A stretch of 49,532 nucleotides of DNA from Clostridiales bacterium (GCA_012839095.1 DUOA01000129.1:1-49532); one strand, 5' to 3'; numbered from the stretch's first letter, positions 25,470 through 35,549 are shown. Translations and numbers: made by a program. The notes: generated by a model not told the origin, from the sequence alone.

Positions 25470-25520
25470 GAGACGACTGATTGTCGGAAAAGAGGACAAA
25501 CAGATCGTCTCTTTGTTTTT
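25470..25520 (+). terminator. Bulged Rho-independent terminator after pncB
   Basis: GAGACGA (25470-25476) pairs with TCGTCTC (25505-25511), and an inner stem TTGTC/GACAA (25481-25485, 25495-25499) closes the loop. TTTGTTTTT follows. Confidence 0.75.
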
Positions 25521-25594
25521 GGCATTTCATATTATGAAGAAGAAGGAAGTTTTATGAGTAAGATCATACAGCTTCAAAAGAAGGGGATGATAAT

Positions 25595-26452
25595 GTGAAA
25601 TTTGGTTTGGCACTGTCAGGAGGAGCAACTCGCGGAGCTGCACATATCGGTGCCATGAAAGCTCTGGCAGAGGCAGGACTCCATCCTTCCTGGATCTCGG
25701 GAACCAGCGCTGGAAGCATGGTGGCTGCTTTATATGCCTGCGGCTACAGTGCAGGAGATATGGAGAAGATAGCTCTTTCGCTTGACAGAAAAATTTATGA
25801 TACTGATTATTTAGGCATTGCAGGCGGTGTGCTGCAATGGATTTTTACAGGGGACACAAAATGGGATGGTCTCATCAAGGGCAGAAAACTGGAAATGCTG
25901 ATGAAAAAGCTGACCAAAGGAAAGCTTATGACGCAAAGCAGAATGCCTTTAGCCATCACGTCAGTTGACATCAACAGCGGAAAGACTGTCATGTTCGTAA
26001 GCAGTAAGAGAAAATTGAGAGACGGCAAAGACACCATATACCTTGATGATGTACCCATATACCGGGCTGTACGGGCCAGTATAGCCATACCGGTTGTTTT
26101 CAGACCCATCATTTTAAATGGCATGAGGCTGGTAGACGGCGGGGTTACGGAAAGTGTACCCATAAACGTACTAAAAAAGATGGGAGCTGAACAGGTGGTG
26201 GGTATTGATTTGGGATACAGCGGACAAAGAAGAAGCGAAGTAGACAACATACTGGAGATAGGCAGCCAGTCAATTGATATCATGTCCTATCGGATGATGA
26301 AATACCGAACTACCAAAGCAGATATTATCATCAATCCACATATCTATGATGTGGGAATGCTGGAGGTCAACCGAATACCTGAGCTGATTGAAAGAGGCTG
26401 TCAGGCAGTCAGAAACAATCTTGATATGATAAAAAAGGCCATTAATATCTGA
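25595..26452 (+). CDS. Patatin-like phospholipase (RssA/YlbK-type)
   Basis: Serine-aspartate dyad lipid acyl hydrolase of 285 aa, presumably acting on phospholipids at the inner membrane face. The oxyanion motif GGATRGAAHIG (residues about 9-19), nucleophile elbow GTSAG with the catalytic Ser (about residue 40) and the Asp of VDGGVTESVP (about 181-190) are all present. Bacterial members such as RssA and YlbK have the same size. Starts at GTG 25595 with a GGGG-type site 8 bases upstream. The DivIVA-like gene follows after about 70 bases. Confidence 0.92.
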   Translation: MKFGLALSGGATRGAAHIGAMKALAEAGLHPSWISGTSAGSMVAALYACGYSAGDMEKIALSLDRKIYDTDYLGIAGGVLQWIFTGDTKWDGLIKGRKLEMLMKKLTKGKLMTQSRMPLAITSVDINSGKTVMFVSSKRKLRDGKDTIYLDDVPIYRAVRASIAIPVVFRPIILNGMRLVDGGVTESVPINVLKKMGAEQVVGIDLGYSGQRRSEVDNILEIGSQSIDIMSYRMMKYRTTKADIIINPHIYDVGMLEVNRIPELIERGCQAVRNNLDMIKKAINI

Positions 26453-26524
26453 TTTCGACTTCACTGTTCTACAAAATATCTTTGACTCCTGTGATAACAT
26501 GGTACAGGAGGAGGGAATGAAGGG

Positions 26525-27109
26525 ATGAGAAAAAAGTTTTCAACCGGACTTTTTGGATATAAAAAGCGGGAAGTTGAGCGTTATCTGGCAGATGTGGTCA
26601 GGGACTATGAAGAAGAACTGGGTAAAAAAAGAGATCGAATGATGGAACTGGCAGAAGAAGCCCGCAGCCTCAGGCTGCAGAATCAGGAGCAGAGTAAGCA
26701 GATTGAACAGTTTATAGTACAGGAGAAGTATATTTCCAGTGTGCTTATCAAAGCTGAAGAGCGGGCGCAAGCTATAATTGAAGAAGGTAAAAGAAAGTCC
26801 CTGGAGGAAATGGATAGAATTCAGGCAGAAAAGGAAAGATGGCGCAGCAAACAGCGGGAAATACGGCGGGAACTGCTGGAATTTGAGAAAACCGTGTTAG
26901 GAATTATAGAAAGGTTCCGGGATGAAATCAATTATTATACAGCAATGGAAATAAGCGAAAGTATCCTGGCAGATGAAAAGAACGATATGAAGGAAGCGTT
27001 CGGTCATTCAAATCCTACGGACTATACAGACAGGGTAATTGAAGAGGAAACCCTGTCAGTCACGGAGGGGGAAGGCAAAGAGGCGGAAAAAGAAAAAGTG
27101 ATTGCATGA
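26525..27109 (+). CDS. DivIVA-like coiled-coil protein
   Basis: A 194-aa cytosolic protein. The first 25 residues, KKFSTGLFGYKKREVERYL, match the membrane-curvature-binding N-terminal module of DivIVA/GpsB, whose consensus includes a Gly-Tyr followed by a Val-Asp/Glu-x-Phe/Tyr-Leu pattern. Residues about 25-135 are a long coiled coil rich in Glu, Lys, Arg and Gln. The acidic tail has no clear domain. A role in cell-pole or division-site organisation is inferred from the family; this is not the canonical DivIVA of the ylm cluster. The stop codon lies within the terminator loop. Confidence 0.75.
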   Translation: MRKKFSTGLFGYKKREVERYLADVVRDYEEELGKKRDRMMELAEEARSLRLQNQEQSKQIEQFIVQEKYISSVLIKAEERAQAIIEEGKRKSLEEMDRIQAEKERWRSKQREIRRELLEFEKTVLGIIERFRDEINYYTAMEISESILADEKNDMKEAFGHSNPTDYTDRVIEEETLSVTEGEGKEAEKEKVIA

Positions 27110-27122
27110 GCAATCACTTTTC
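27095..27122. terminator. Bidirectional terminator between DivIVA-like gene and groEL
   Basis: AAAGTGATTGC-ATGA-GCAATCACTTT, an 11-bp perfect stem with the TGA stop of the + strand gene in its loop. T-runs exist on both strands, so it can also end the groESL transcript. Confidence 0.85.
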
Positions 27123-27149
27123 TGACTGTATAGTATGGAAAAACCTGGC

Positions 27150-28796
<1,647 letters not shown>

Positions 28797-28799
28797 TTA

Positions 28800-29096
<297 letters not shown>

Positions 29097-29119
29097 TTAT
29101 GTATTGTATGCTCTGTTTG

Positions 29120-29146
29120 TTAGCACTCGTTCAAGCTGAGTGCTAA
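29120..29146. promoter_or_regulatory. CIRCE operator (HrcA binding site) of groESL
   Basis: TTAGCACTC (29120-29128), nine-base spacer, GAGTGCTAA (29138-29146): a perfect match to the CIRCE consensus. It lies 36 bases upstream of groES and indicates heat-shock repression by HrcA, which is not encoded in this window. Confidence 0.97.
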
Positions 29147-29157
29147 CATCACTATCT

Positions 29158-29186
29158 AGTTTATAAAAAAGCAAAAAAGATGGCAA
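29158..29186 (-). promoter_or_regulatory. Putative groES promoter upstream of CIRCE
   Basis: On the - strand TTGCCA (29186-29181) and TAAACT (29163-29158), 17-base spacer. CIRCE begins 12 bases downstream of the -10 box, the usual arrangement for HrcA repression. Confidence 0.55.
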
Positions 29187-29300
29187 ATACTACAAGCAGC
29201 TTAAAATGATGAAAACACACAATATACAGCTTAATTAATAAATTAGCTCCTTAATACTCCACAAACATTAATATTACTTCGCTTTTCTTTTGTTTTTAAA

Positions 29301-30065
29301 CTATTCCATATATTTTCCTGTAAATTTTTGTAATATGCGGGGAAGGGCATCCCTGGAACTGCCCCAGGGTTTATCCTGGTTTTTATAATCAAACTTCTGT
29401 GTAAACCAATGAAGCTCCTTTTCCAGTCGTTCCATATTCTCCATTTGTAAGCTAAGCAATTCCTTAAGAAATTCAGTTTGTTTTCTGCTGCTTAGTTGTT
29501 CTGCTGCCATATTTAGAATTAAGGGCAAATGTGACATGCACAATCCCTTGGAACCTTGCATAGTTTTTCGGAATTCGCTGTCGTTCTCCCAAAGATAAAT
29601 CATGGTGTAGGCATAGCGGTTGAGGGTATAGCTGATTTTATCGCATATCGTACATCTGTTCAGATGACTGAGTAACCAGTCTGAAAAGCTTCGTATGGAA
29701 TGCTGCAGCCTGGATTCTCCGCCGGACATTTTTTTTGCCAGCAGCCGTGAGATTTTTTCAGGGTTTTTCATTGCCTTTTCCAGTTCCTCAATCTTTTTAT
29801 TCATTTTTTTCATGGTTTCAAGGGAATGGGTGTGAGTCATAAGCGCCAGACCCAGCCTGTTCTGTGCCTGATACAGGAGGGCATTGTGATGAGGGCAAAA
29901 ACCCTTTTCATTGACTTCAATCCGTGTGTCCGGTTCCATAACTGAACCGCCCAGATGAGACTCTACATAAGATTGTTCCGACTTGTGTTCCAAAATACAG
30001 AATGGACATTCGCTGTCCTCGCTAAATGCATCCCAGACCGGAATAGTATCCAAGTGATATTTCAT
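29301..30065 (-). CDS. DUF6062 family protein with four Cys/His pair motifs
   Basis: A 254-aa cytosolic protein of the DUF6062 family, found in anaerobic Firmicutes; no established function. The start is ATG 30065: a TTG at 30083 is in frame but the GGGAGG ribosome site falls inside the extension. Four paired motifs stand out: CPFCILE near the N terminus, FCPHHN, CTICDK in the middle and LCMSHL. The order CxxC...CxxH...CxxC...CxxH suggests a duplicated metal-binding (zinc or iron-sulfur) module, each half with one CxxC and one CxxH. The rest is predicted helical and charged. It is divergent from the SPOR-domain gene. Confidence 0.72.
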   Translation of the reverse strand: MKYHLDTIPVWDAFSEDSECPFCILEHKSEQSYVESHLGGSVMEPDTRIEVNEKGFCPHHNALLYQAQNRLGLALMTHTHSLETMKKMNKKIEELEKAMKNPEKISRLLAKKMSGGESRLQHSIRSFSDWLLSHLNRCTICDKISYTLNRYAYTMIYLWENDSEFRKTMQGSKGLCMSHLPLILNMAAEQLSSRKQTEFLKELLSLQMENMERLEKELHWFTQKFDYKNQDKPWGSSRDALPRILQKFTGKYME

Positions 30066-30186
30066 GGCAATAAGGCCTCCCAACTTTTGGACGTGATTTG
30101 AGTCATTTTATCATAATTTAACCGTTTATACCATAGATATAAAATAATAGCAGGGACAAAGCTTAAATGGGAAGTGGGGGAAGCAT

Positions 30187-31074
30187 ATGCGTTACTCAAG
30201 AATAAGAAAAAGACAGGCAAGGAAAAGATATACAACCTTAATTCTGATTATTCTGCTCGGGTTCAGTATTGTCTATATATTTTCAGCGGGCCAATTGGGA
30301 AAGCTGGTGAGTAATCTGCTTCTGTCAGTTATAAATGGAGAGAGTAAAGGGGAAGAATCTAAGACCGATTATGATGATCCTGTTCTTACAGTTCCTGAAA
30401 ATACCGAAGAACCTGCCAGGGATACAGTAAAGGTAACTGAAACACTGAAGACAAATGCCTTAACTATTTATGCCATCCAAATGGGTGCTTTTACCGATGG
30501 CAGTAATGCAGAAGCCTTCGCACAGGAACTAAGAAATAAAGGAGGCGCAGGTTATATCCTGGATGATGGGTTTTACCGGGTAATGGCAATTGGATTTCAG
30601 TCGGAAGAGGATGCACAGAAGGTGAGGAAAGGACTGAAGGATGATGATATAGAAGCCCATGTCTATAAAATGGCTGCCTCCGGTGTTAATATGGAAATTA
30701 CAGCTACAAAGGATAATGTAGCTGCCATTTCTTCTGCTTATGAAAGCTGGGAGAAAAATTACCGCTCACTGGAAGATATCATAGTAAGTCTTGATTCCGG
30801 ATCAGTCAGCCCAATAGAGGCTTCAGACAGGATTCGCGCCATAAAAACAGAAATGGGGCAGATGAAGAATCAGTTGCAGGAGATAAGCAGTAATCAAAGC
30901 AATAACGCTATCCTTAGCGGCCTGGCAGCTCTATATGACAGCAGCTGTCAATCCCTTGACAAAGTTTTATCGAAAAATGTTGATGACAAGGTGGCAATTT
31001 CTTCTGTAATCAAGTATACTTATATCGATATGTTTATGCAATATAAGGATTATATGGAGCAAATTACGAAGTAG
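30187..31074 (+). CDS. SPOR-domain membrane protein
   Basis: A 295-aa membrane-anchored protein. The N terminus is highly basic (SRIRKRQARKRY) and precedes one transmembrane helix (residues about 18-35). A low-complexity acidic linker leads to a SPOR domain at about residues 95-170, YAIQMGAFTDGSNAEAFA to KMAASG, which in this family binds denuded peptidoglycan glycan strands at division or spore septa. The C-terminal 125 residues are helical and unassigned. It ends 23 bases before the first DRTGG gene, so it may be cotranscribed with the hydrogenase-sensor module, though no functional link is obvious. Confidence 0.85.
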   Translation: MRYSRIRKRQARKRYTTLILIILLGFSIVYIFSAGQLGKLVSNLLLSVINGESKGEESKTDYDDPVLTVPENTEEPARDTVKVTETLKTNALTIYAIQMGAFTDGSNAEAFAQELRNKGGAGYILDDGFYRVMAIGFQSEEDAQKVRKGLKDDDIEAHVYKMAASGVNMEITATKDNVAAISSAYESWEKNYRSLEDIIVSLDSGSVSPIEASDRIRAIKTEMGQMKNQLQEISSNQSNNAILSGLAALYDSSCQSLDKVLSKNVDDKVAISSVIKYTYIDMFMQYKDYMEQITK

Positions 31075-31097
31075 GCAGAGGAAATCCGAGGTGACAT

Positions 31098-31457
31098 ATG
31101 CCCCTGACCCTTTTGAAAATAAAGCAAATCCTGAATGCTGAAGTCTTATATGGAGAGGACAAGCTTGATAAGGAAATACAATCAGCATGCGGTTCCGATT
31201 TAATGAGTGATGTATTGGCTTTTGTTAAAGAACAGACATTGTTGCTGACAGGTCTGACCAACCATCATGTCATCCGCACGGCAGAGCTGCTGGACGTCTC
31301 TGCCATTGTCTTTGTAAGAGGAAAATGCCCCGCCCCGGACATTATAGAAATGTCCAGGAATCATTCCATAGTTCTGATGTCAACTGCTGACAGCATGTTT
31401 ACAGCCTGTGGCAAGCTCTATCAGGCAGGATTGTCCGGGGGTGGTGAAATACAGTGA
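31098..31457 (+). CDS. Small DRTGG-domain protein, first copy
   Basis: A 119-aa cytosolic protein consisting only of a DRTGG domain, the module otherwise found in phosphotransacetylase N termini and in CBS-domain proteins. Segments LKIKQILNAEVLYGEDKLDKEI, DVLAFVKEQTLLLTGL and DVSAIVFVRGKCP show the alternating fold. A paralogue lies at 33283. It starts a compact run with an RsbW-like ATPase, a HydS-like hydrogenase, the second DRTGG gene and a PHP phosphoesterase, overlapping the ATPase gene by four bases. It is probably a ligand-binding or partner-switching component; the ligand is unknown. Confidence 0.83.
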   Translation: MPLTLLKIKQILNAEVLYGEDKLDKEIQSACGSDLMSDVLAFVKEQTLLLTGLTNHHVIRTAELLDVSAIVFVRGKCPAPDIIEMSRNHSIVLMSTADSMFTACGKLYQAGLSGGGEIQ

Positions 31458-31924
31458 AAGAGAAGGTCGTAAATGGTTCGGAGAGCTGTGTTCAGTCAGC
31501 GAAAACAGCATTAATAAGGCAGATTTACCGTGTTCAGGCAATGGATTTTGCATCCGCCGGAGAAATATCAGGTAAGATAAAAAATATACTGAAGCAATTA
31601 GGTGTTAATGGTGAGATGATAAGGCGCGCCGCCATAGCCAGTTACGAAGCAGAAATGAATCTGGTTATTCATTCCTGGGGAGGCAGCCTTATATTTGTGG
31701 TAACGCCGGAGGAAATTCAGATTATTACCCAGGACACAGGGCCGGGAATACCCGACATTGATCTGGCTATGCAGGAAGGCTATTCCACTGCATCCGATCA
31801 GGCCAGAGAACTGGGTTTTGGAGCCGGAATGGGTCTTCCTAACATTCAACGCTGTTCCGATAGAGTAGAAATAAGCTCAAAAGAAGGACAGGGCACAACG
31901 TTGAAAATAAGCTTTTTCCTGTAA
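31454..31924 (+). CDS. RsbW/SpoIIAB-like ATP-binding protein (serine kinase type)
   Basis: A 156-aa stand-alone GHKL ATPase. The N box AEMNLVIHSW (around residue 70), G1 box QDTGPGIPD and G2 box GFGAGMGLPNI are all present, in the order seen in anti-sigma factor kinases. There is no histidine phosphoacceptor domain. It begins at GTG 31454, overlapping the stop of the preceding DRTGG gene (GTGA). Adjacency to a HydS-like sensor suggests it phosphorylates or binds a partner in response to H2 or redox state; no antagonist STAS protein is encoded nearby, so the partner is unidentified. Confidence 0.85.
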   Translation: MKEKVVNGSESCVQSAKTALIRQIYRVQAMDFASAGEISGKIKNILKQLGVNGEMIRRAAIASYEAEMNLVIHSWGGSLIFVVTPEEIQIITQDTGPGIPDIDLAMQEGYSTASDQARELGFGAGMGLPNIQRCSDRVEISSKEGQGTTLKISFFL

Positions 31925-31964
31925 CCGTCTGTTCAACAGTCAAAAGTAAGGCAGGTGATTGGAA

Positions 31965-33296
31965 ATGAGTGAGTATTATCATTCAGTAACACTGGACAAG
32001 GAAAAATGCATGGGCTGCACTAACTGTATCAAGCATTGCCCCACCGAAGCCATACGAGTCCGAAACAGAAAAGCGCAGATAATAGACGAGCGCTGCATTG
32101 ATTGCGGAGAATGCATCCGCGTATGTCCCTATCACGCAAAAATCGCCGTCACCGATCCACTGTCCGTTCTGGATAATTACGCTTATAAAATTGCATTGCC
32201 TGCTCCCACACTGTTCGGTCAGTTTAAAAATCTGAAAAAATGCGATAAAGTATTATCAGCTCTGAAAAAACTGGGCTTTGACTATGTTTTTGAAGTTGCA
32301 AAAGGTGCAGATATTGTAACAGAGCTCATCAGGGACAAGCTTGATATTACCGATATCAAAAAACCTCTGATTTCCAGTGCCTGCCCGGCTATTCTGCGGC
32401 TGATTCAGGTACGCTTTCCCAACCTGCTGGATCACCTTGTACGGGTTGAGTCACCCATGGAAATTGCAGCTCAATTGGCAAAAGATGAGTTACATAAAAA
32501 AACAGGCATTCCAAAGCAGCAGATAGGGGCATTTTTTATTACGCCCTGTGCAGCAAAAATGACCAGTATCCGAAATCCGATAGGAAATGAAGCTTCTCAT
32601 GTAGATGGAGCTATCTCAATTCTTGATGTATATGGTCCGATATCATCTTATTTGAAAATACCGGATAATACGGAGAAACAGCAAAGAGCAACTGCTGCCG
32701 GCCTCAACTGGGCTGTTACCGGCGGAGAGGGCCAGGCTTTGGGTATCGACAATTATCTGTCGGTAGACGGCATTCAGAATGTAATTCCTGTACTGGAGGA
32801 AATCGAGAACAACAAGATGTCGGAGCTGGACTTTTTTGAAGGTTTAGCCTGCGCCGGCGGCTGCGTTGGCGGCCCTCTCACCTTTGAAAACGGGTATGTG
32901 GCTAAAAACCGGATCCGCTTATTGGCAAAAGGACTTCAAAACAGCCCGCCGGACGATACTGAGTTGGAATACGTTAAAAGCAACCTGGAATGGAAACTGC
33001 AAAAAAATATTATTGAAAAGCCTGTGCTCAAGCTGGATCAGGATATTGTAACCGCCATTCAGAAGATGGAAGCAATGGAACAAATTAACAGAAATCTGCC
33101 AGGATTGGATTGCGGTTCATGTGGCTCGCCCAGCTGCAGAACATTGGCTGAGGATATTGTGAGGGGCAATGCCTCTGAGATGGATTGCGTTTTTAAATTA
33201 AGAGAAAAAGTTAAAATGCTGGCACAGGAGATGGTGGAACTGTCGGACAAGATGCCTGCCGGAAGGGAGGATAGAAAGCGAAATGATAATTCTTAA
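31965..33296 (+). CDS. HydS-like sensory [FeFe] hydrogenase (no PAS domain)
   Basis: A 443-aa iron-sulfur protein of the sensory [FeFe] hydrogenase type. Two ferredoxin clusters come first, CMGCTNCIKHCP and CIDCGECIRVCP, then the H-domain. Its first motif reads SSACPAI: the ligand Cys (residue 140) is kept, while the proton-relay Cys of catalytic enzymes is Ala (139). Motif 2 is TPCAAK and motif 3 LACAGGCVGG, so all four H-cluster cubane ligands remain. A Fes-type [4Fe-4S] domain, CGSCGSPSCRTLAEDI, ends the chain, followed by a short helical tail where related HydS proteins carry a PAS domain. Start ATG 31965 has AGGTGA 6 bases upstream; TTG 31959 overlaps it. Proposed role: sensing H2 or redox potential for the adjacent hydrogenase. 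Confidence 0.88.
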   Translation: MSEYYHSVTLDKEKCMGCTNCIKHCPTEAIRVRNRKAQIIDERCIDCGECIRVCPYHAKIAVTDPLSVLDNYAYKIALPAPTLFGQFKNLKKCDKVLSALKKLGFDYVFEVAKGADIVTELIRDKLDITDIKKPLISSACPAILRLIQVRFPNLLDHLVRVESPMEIAAQLAKDELHKKTGIPKQQIGAFFITPCAAKMTSIRNPIGNEASHVDGAISILDVYGPISSYLKIPDNTEKQQRATAAGLNWAVTGGEGQALGIDNYLSVDGIQNVIPVLEEIENNKMSELDFFEGLACAGGCVGGPLTFENGYVAKNRIRLLAKGLQNSPPDDTELEYVKSNLEWKLQKNIIEKPVLKLDQDIVTAIQKMEAMEQINRNLPGLDCGSCGSPSCRTLAEDIVRGNASEMDCVFKLREKVKMLAQEMVELSDKMPAGREDRKRNDNS

Positions 33297-33630
33297 AGAT
33301 CTGATTAAGGAATTGGATTTGGAAATCCTGTCTGAAGGAAGTGACTTGAACCGTACAGTAGCTACAGGCTGCTGTTGTGATTTGCTCAGCTGGGTTATGG
33401 CTAACGGAAGAAAGGATGCAATATGGGTTACGGTTCAGGCACATGTGAATGTAATAGCCGTAGCTTCTCTCCTTGAACTAGCGGGAGTGATTATAACTTC
33501 AGGATTGCCGGTGGAGGAGAAAACAATAGAAAGAGCACGAAGTGAAGGCGTCACACTGTTGTCTTCACGAATGGATGCTTTCCAGCTTGCAGGTAAGCTG
33601 TACAATATGGGTATTGGAAAAGAAAGTTGA
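33283..33630 (+). CDS. Small DRTGG-domain protein, second copy
   Basis: A 115-aa paralogue of the protein at 31098, with the same layout: KDLIKELDLEILSEGSDLNR, then VMANGRKDAIWVTVQ and ELAGVIITSGLP. A CCCDLLSWVM stretch has three consecutive Cys (residues about 27-29) where the first copy has Cys-Gly-Ser, which could add redox or metal sensitivity. The gene overlaps the end of the hydrogenase sensor gene by 14 bases, so translation is coupled. Confidence 0.82.
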   Translation: MIILKDLIKELDLEILSEGSDLNRTVATGCCCDLLSWVMANGRKDAIWVTVQAHVNVIAVASLLELAGVIITSGLPVEEKTIERARSEGVTLLSSRMDAFQLAGKLYNMGIGKES

Positions 33631-33637
33631 GTTCAAA

Positions 33638-34339
33638 ATGGAAGCTGCTGTGGATCTGCATATTCATTCTGCTTTGTCACCTTGTGCTGATGACGATATG
33701 ACTCCCAATAATATTGTAAACATGGCCCTTTTGAACGGACTGGATGCTATAGCGGTTACAGATCATAACTGTTGTGACAATGTAGAAGCTGTAACTAAAG
33801 CAGCCGGCAACAAGCTGATAGTACTGCCCGGTATGGAGCTTCAAACCTTGGAGGAGGTACATCTGCTATGCTATTTTCAGGATCTGACATCGCTTTATGA
33901 CTTTAGAAATCATATGGAACAATTCTATGATGGCATGCCCAACCATCCATCTTATTTTGGCCATCAATGGATAATGAATGAAAGAGACGAAGTCATAGGA
34001 TCCAAGGAGCAAGCCTTGCTGGCATCACTTCTGCTTTCTTTTGATGATGCCGTGGAATTAATCAGGAAATTTAAAGGGCTGCCTGTTCCAGCCCATATAA
34101 ATAAACCTTCCAACAGTATCCTGTCCCAGCTTGGGTTTATCCCTCCTGAATCAGGCCTGACATTGTTGGAAATTTCACACAATTATCCTTTGGATTACAG
34201 ACAGTATCCGAATTGCACATTTCTTGTCTCATCAGATGCCCACTTTTTGGGTCAAATTTTGGAAAGAAAAATGTTGATTTCTGTTGAAGAAATTACAAAA
34301 GAACAAATTTTCCAGTTTTTATCCAAATCTTTTATATAA
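33638..34339 (+). CDS. PHP-domain metal-dependent phosphoesterase
   Basis: A 233-aa PHP-family phosphoesterase related to the histidinol-phosphatase and polymerase X-associated fold. Metal-binding residues are intact: DLHIHSALSPC at the N terminus (His-x-His), VTDHN, PGMELQTLEEVHLL, PAHINKP and SSDAHFL near the C terminus. The start is placed at ATG 33638, directly before the DLHIHS motif; TTG 33614 is an in-frame alternative, and longer readings overlap the preceding gene. As last gene of the sensor run it could dephosphorylate a protein or a small-molecule signal made by the ATPase; the substrate is unknown. Confidence 0.87.
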   Translation: MEAAVDLHIHSALSPCADDDMTPNNIVNMALLNGLDAIAVTDHNCCDNVEAVTKAAGNKLIVLPGMELQTLEEVHLLCYFQDLTSLYDFRNHMEQFYDGMPNHPSYFGHQWIMNERDEVIGSKEQALLASLLLSFDDAVELIRKFKGLPVPAHINKPSNSILSQLGFIPPESGLTLLEISHNYPLDYRQYPNCTFLVSSDAHFLGQILERKMLISVEEITKEQIFQFLSKSFI

Positions 34340-34429
34340 CAGCTATGGGATTACAGGATTGTGATATATAATAGCGAATGATTTTCTTTCTTTTTTAAAA
34401 AATATTTGTGAAAAAGTTGACGATTTTCA

Positions 34430-34458
34430 TTGATTATCAGCCGGGTTTATGAGATAAT
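34430..34458 (+). promoter_or_regulatory. Putative promoter of the hydrogenase operon
   Basis: TTGATT (34430-34435) and GATAAT (34453-34458), 17-base spacing, 47 bases before hydC. The hexamers are off-consensus, which would suit regulated expression. Confidence 0.5.
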
Positions 34459-34505
34459 GTATGAGAATTATTTATCAATCAAAGGAATTGGGGGAGGGAG
34501 TATAC

Positions 34506-34994
34506 ATGTCAACTTCTATTCTTCAGGATAACAAAGAAAAATTTGCAGAACTGCAACGCATCATTGATGAATACAAGGATAAGGAAGGCCCCTTGATGCT
34601 TATTTTGCATAAGGCGCAGGAGCTGTTCGGGTGTCTTCCGGTGGAAGTGCAGGAATATATCGCGGAATCTTTGGATATTCCGCTTACCGATATATATGGA
34701 GTAGCTACCTTCTATTCACAGTTTACGTTGCAGCCCAAGGGTAAGTATACAATTGGTGTATGCATGGGTACAGCCTGCTATGTGAAAGGTGCTCAGGCTG
34801 TTTTGGACGAGCTGAGCAAGGAGATAGGAATTAAGCCCGGTGAAACTTCTGAGGATTTCGTCTTTACCCTGGAAGCAACCCGCTGTCTGGGAGCATGTGG
34901 TCTGGCGCCGGTTATAATGATCAATGATGACGTATACGGACGCTTGGTCCCATCTGACATCAAGGGCATCGTTGACAAATATCGAGGCAGGTAA
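34506..34994 (+). CDS. hydC: Hydrogenase subunit HydC (NuoE-like, 2Fe-2S)
   Basis: The 162-aa thioredoxin-fold [2Fe-2S] subunit of the NADH-linked hydrogenase, homologous to the 24-kDa NuoE subunit of Complex I. Cluster ligands are CMGTAC and CLGAC (Cys-x4-Cys and Cys-x3-Cys), with the conserved YGVATFYSQF segment before them. The start is ATG 34506, with GGGGGAGGG 6 bases upstream; an ATG at 34461 has no such site. First gene of the five-gene operon to hydA. It passes electrons between HydB and HydA. Confidence 0.93.
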   Translation: MSTSILQDNKEKFAELQRIIDEYKDKEGPLMLILHKAQELFGCLPVEVQEYIAESLDIPLTDIYGVATFYSQFTLQPKGKYTIGVCMGTACYVKGAQAVLDELSKEIGIKPGETSEDFVFTLEATRCLGACGLAPVIMINDDVYGRLVPSDIKGIVDKYRGR

Positions 34995-34997
34995 TAA

Positions 34998-35546
34998 ATG
35001 GAGGATATTTCACTTCATTTACTGGACCTGGTGCAAAATTCCATTACAGCCAAAGCCACCCTTATCCATATTTCAATCAGGGAAATTCCGGACAAAGGGC
35101 AGATATGGGTGGAGGTTCAGGATAACGGTACAGGTATGAACAGCTGTCAGCTGCAGCAGGTATCTGATCCCTTCTATACCACACGTACCACCCGCAGAGT
35201 CGGCCTGGGCATTCCTATGTTTCAGGCATCTGCTGAGGCTACCGGCGGCAGCCTTCACATAGAATCTGAACCAGGTAAGGGTACTGCCTTACGGGCATTG
35301 TTTATAAGCAGTCATATTGACTGTCTGCCTTTGGGTAGGTTGGAAGACACCCTTGCTGCTCTGATTTTTCTGAATCCTGATGTGGATATCGTATATGTCC
35401 ATGAGTATTGCGGCAGGCAGTTTTTAATGGATACCCGTCAGATACGTGAAATACTTGGAGAGGTGGATATCGCAGACCCAACAGTAATTCAATGGATAAA
35501 GGAATATATCCGAAATGGTTTAAATGAGATAAATGGAGGTGCCTGA
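34998..35546 (+). CDS. Stand-alone HATPase in the hydrogenase operon
   Basis: A 182-aa protein with a GHKL ATP-binding domain in residues 1-100: N box LLDLVQNSITAKA, G1 VQDNGTGM, F box DPFYTT and G2 VGLGIPMF. There is no sensor or phosphoacceptor helix before it, so it is not a complete histidine kinase. The C-terminal 80 residues are unassigned. Such a gene between hydC and the 2Fe-2S gene is recurrent in clostridial hydrogenase operons. It differs in sequence from the ATPase at 31454, giving two stand-alone ATPases around this hydrogenase. A regulatory role is inferred. Confidence 0.85.
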   Translation: MEDISLHLLDLVQNSITAKATLIHISIREIPDKGQIWVEVQDNGTGMNSCQLQQVSDPFYTTRTTRRVGLGIPMFQASAEATGGSLHIESEPGKGTALRALFISSHIDCLPLGRLEDTLAALIFLNPDVDIVYVHEYCGRQFLMDTRQIREILGEVDIADPTVIQWIKEYIRNGLNEINGGA

Positions 35547-35549
35547 AAT

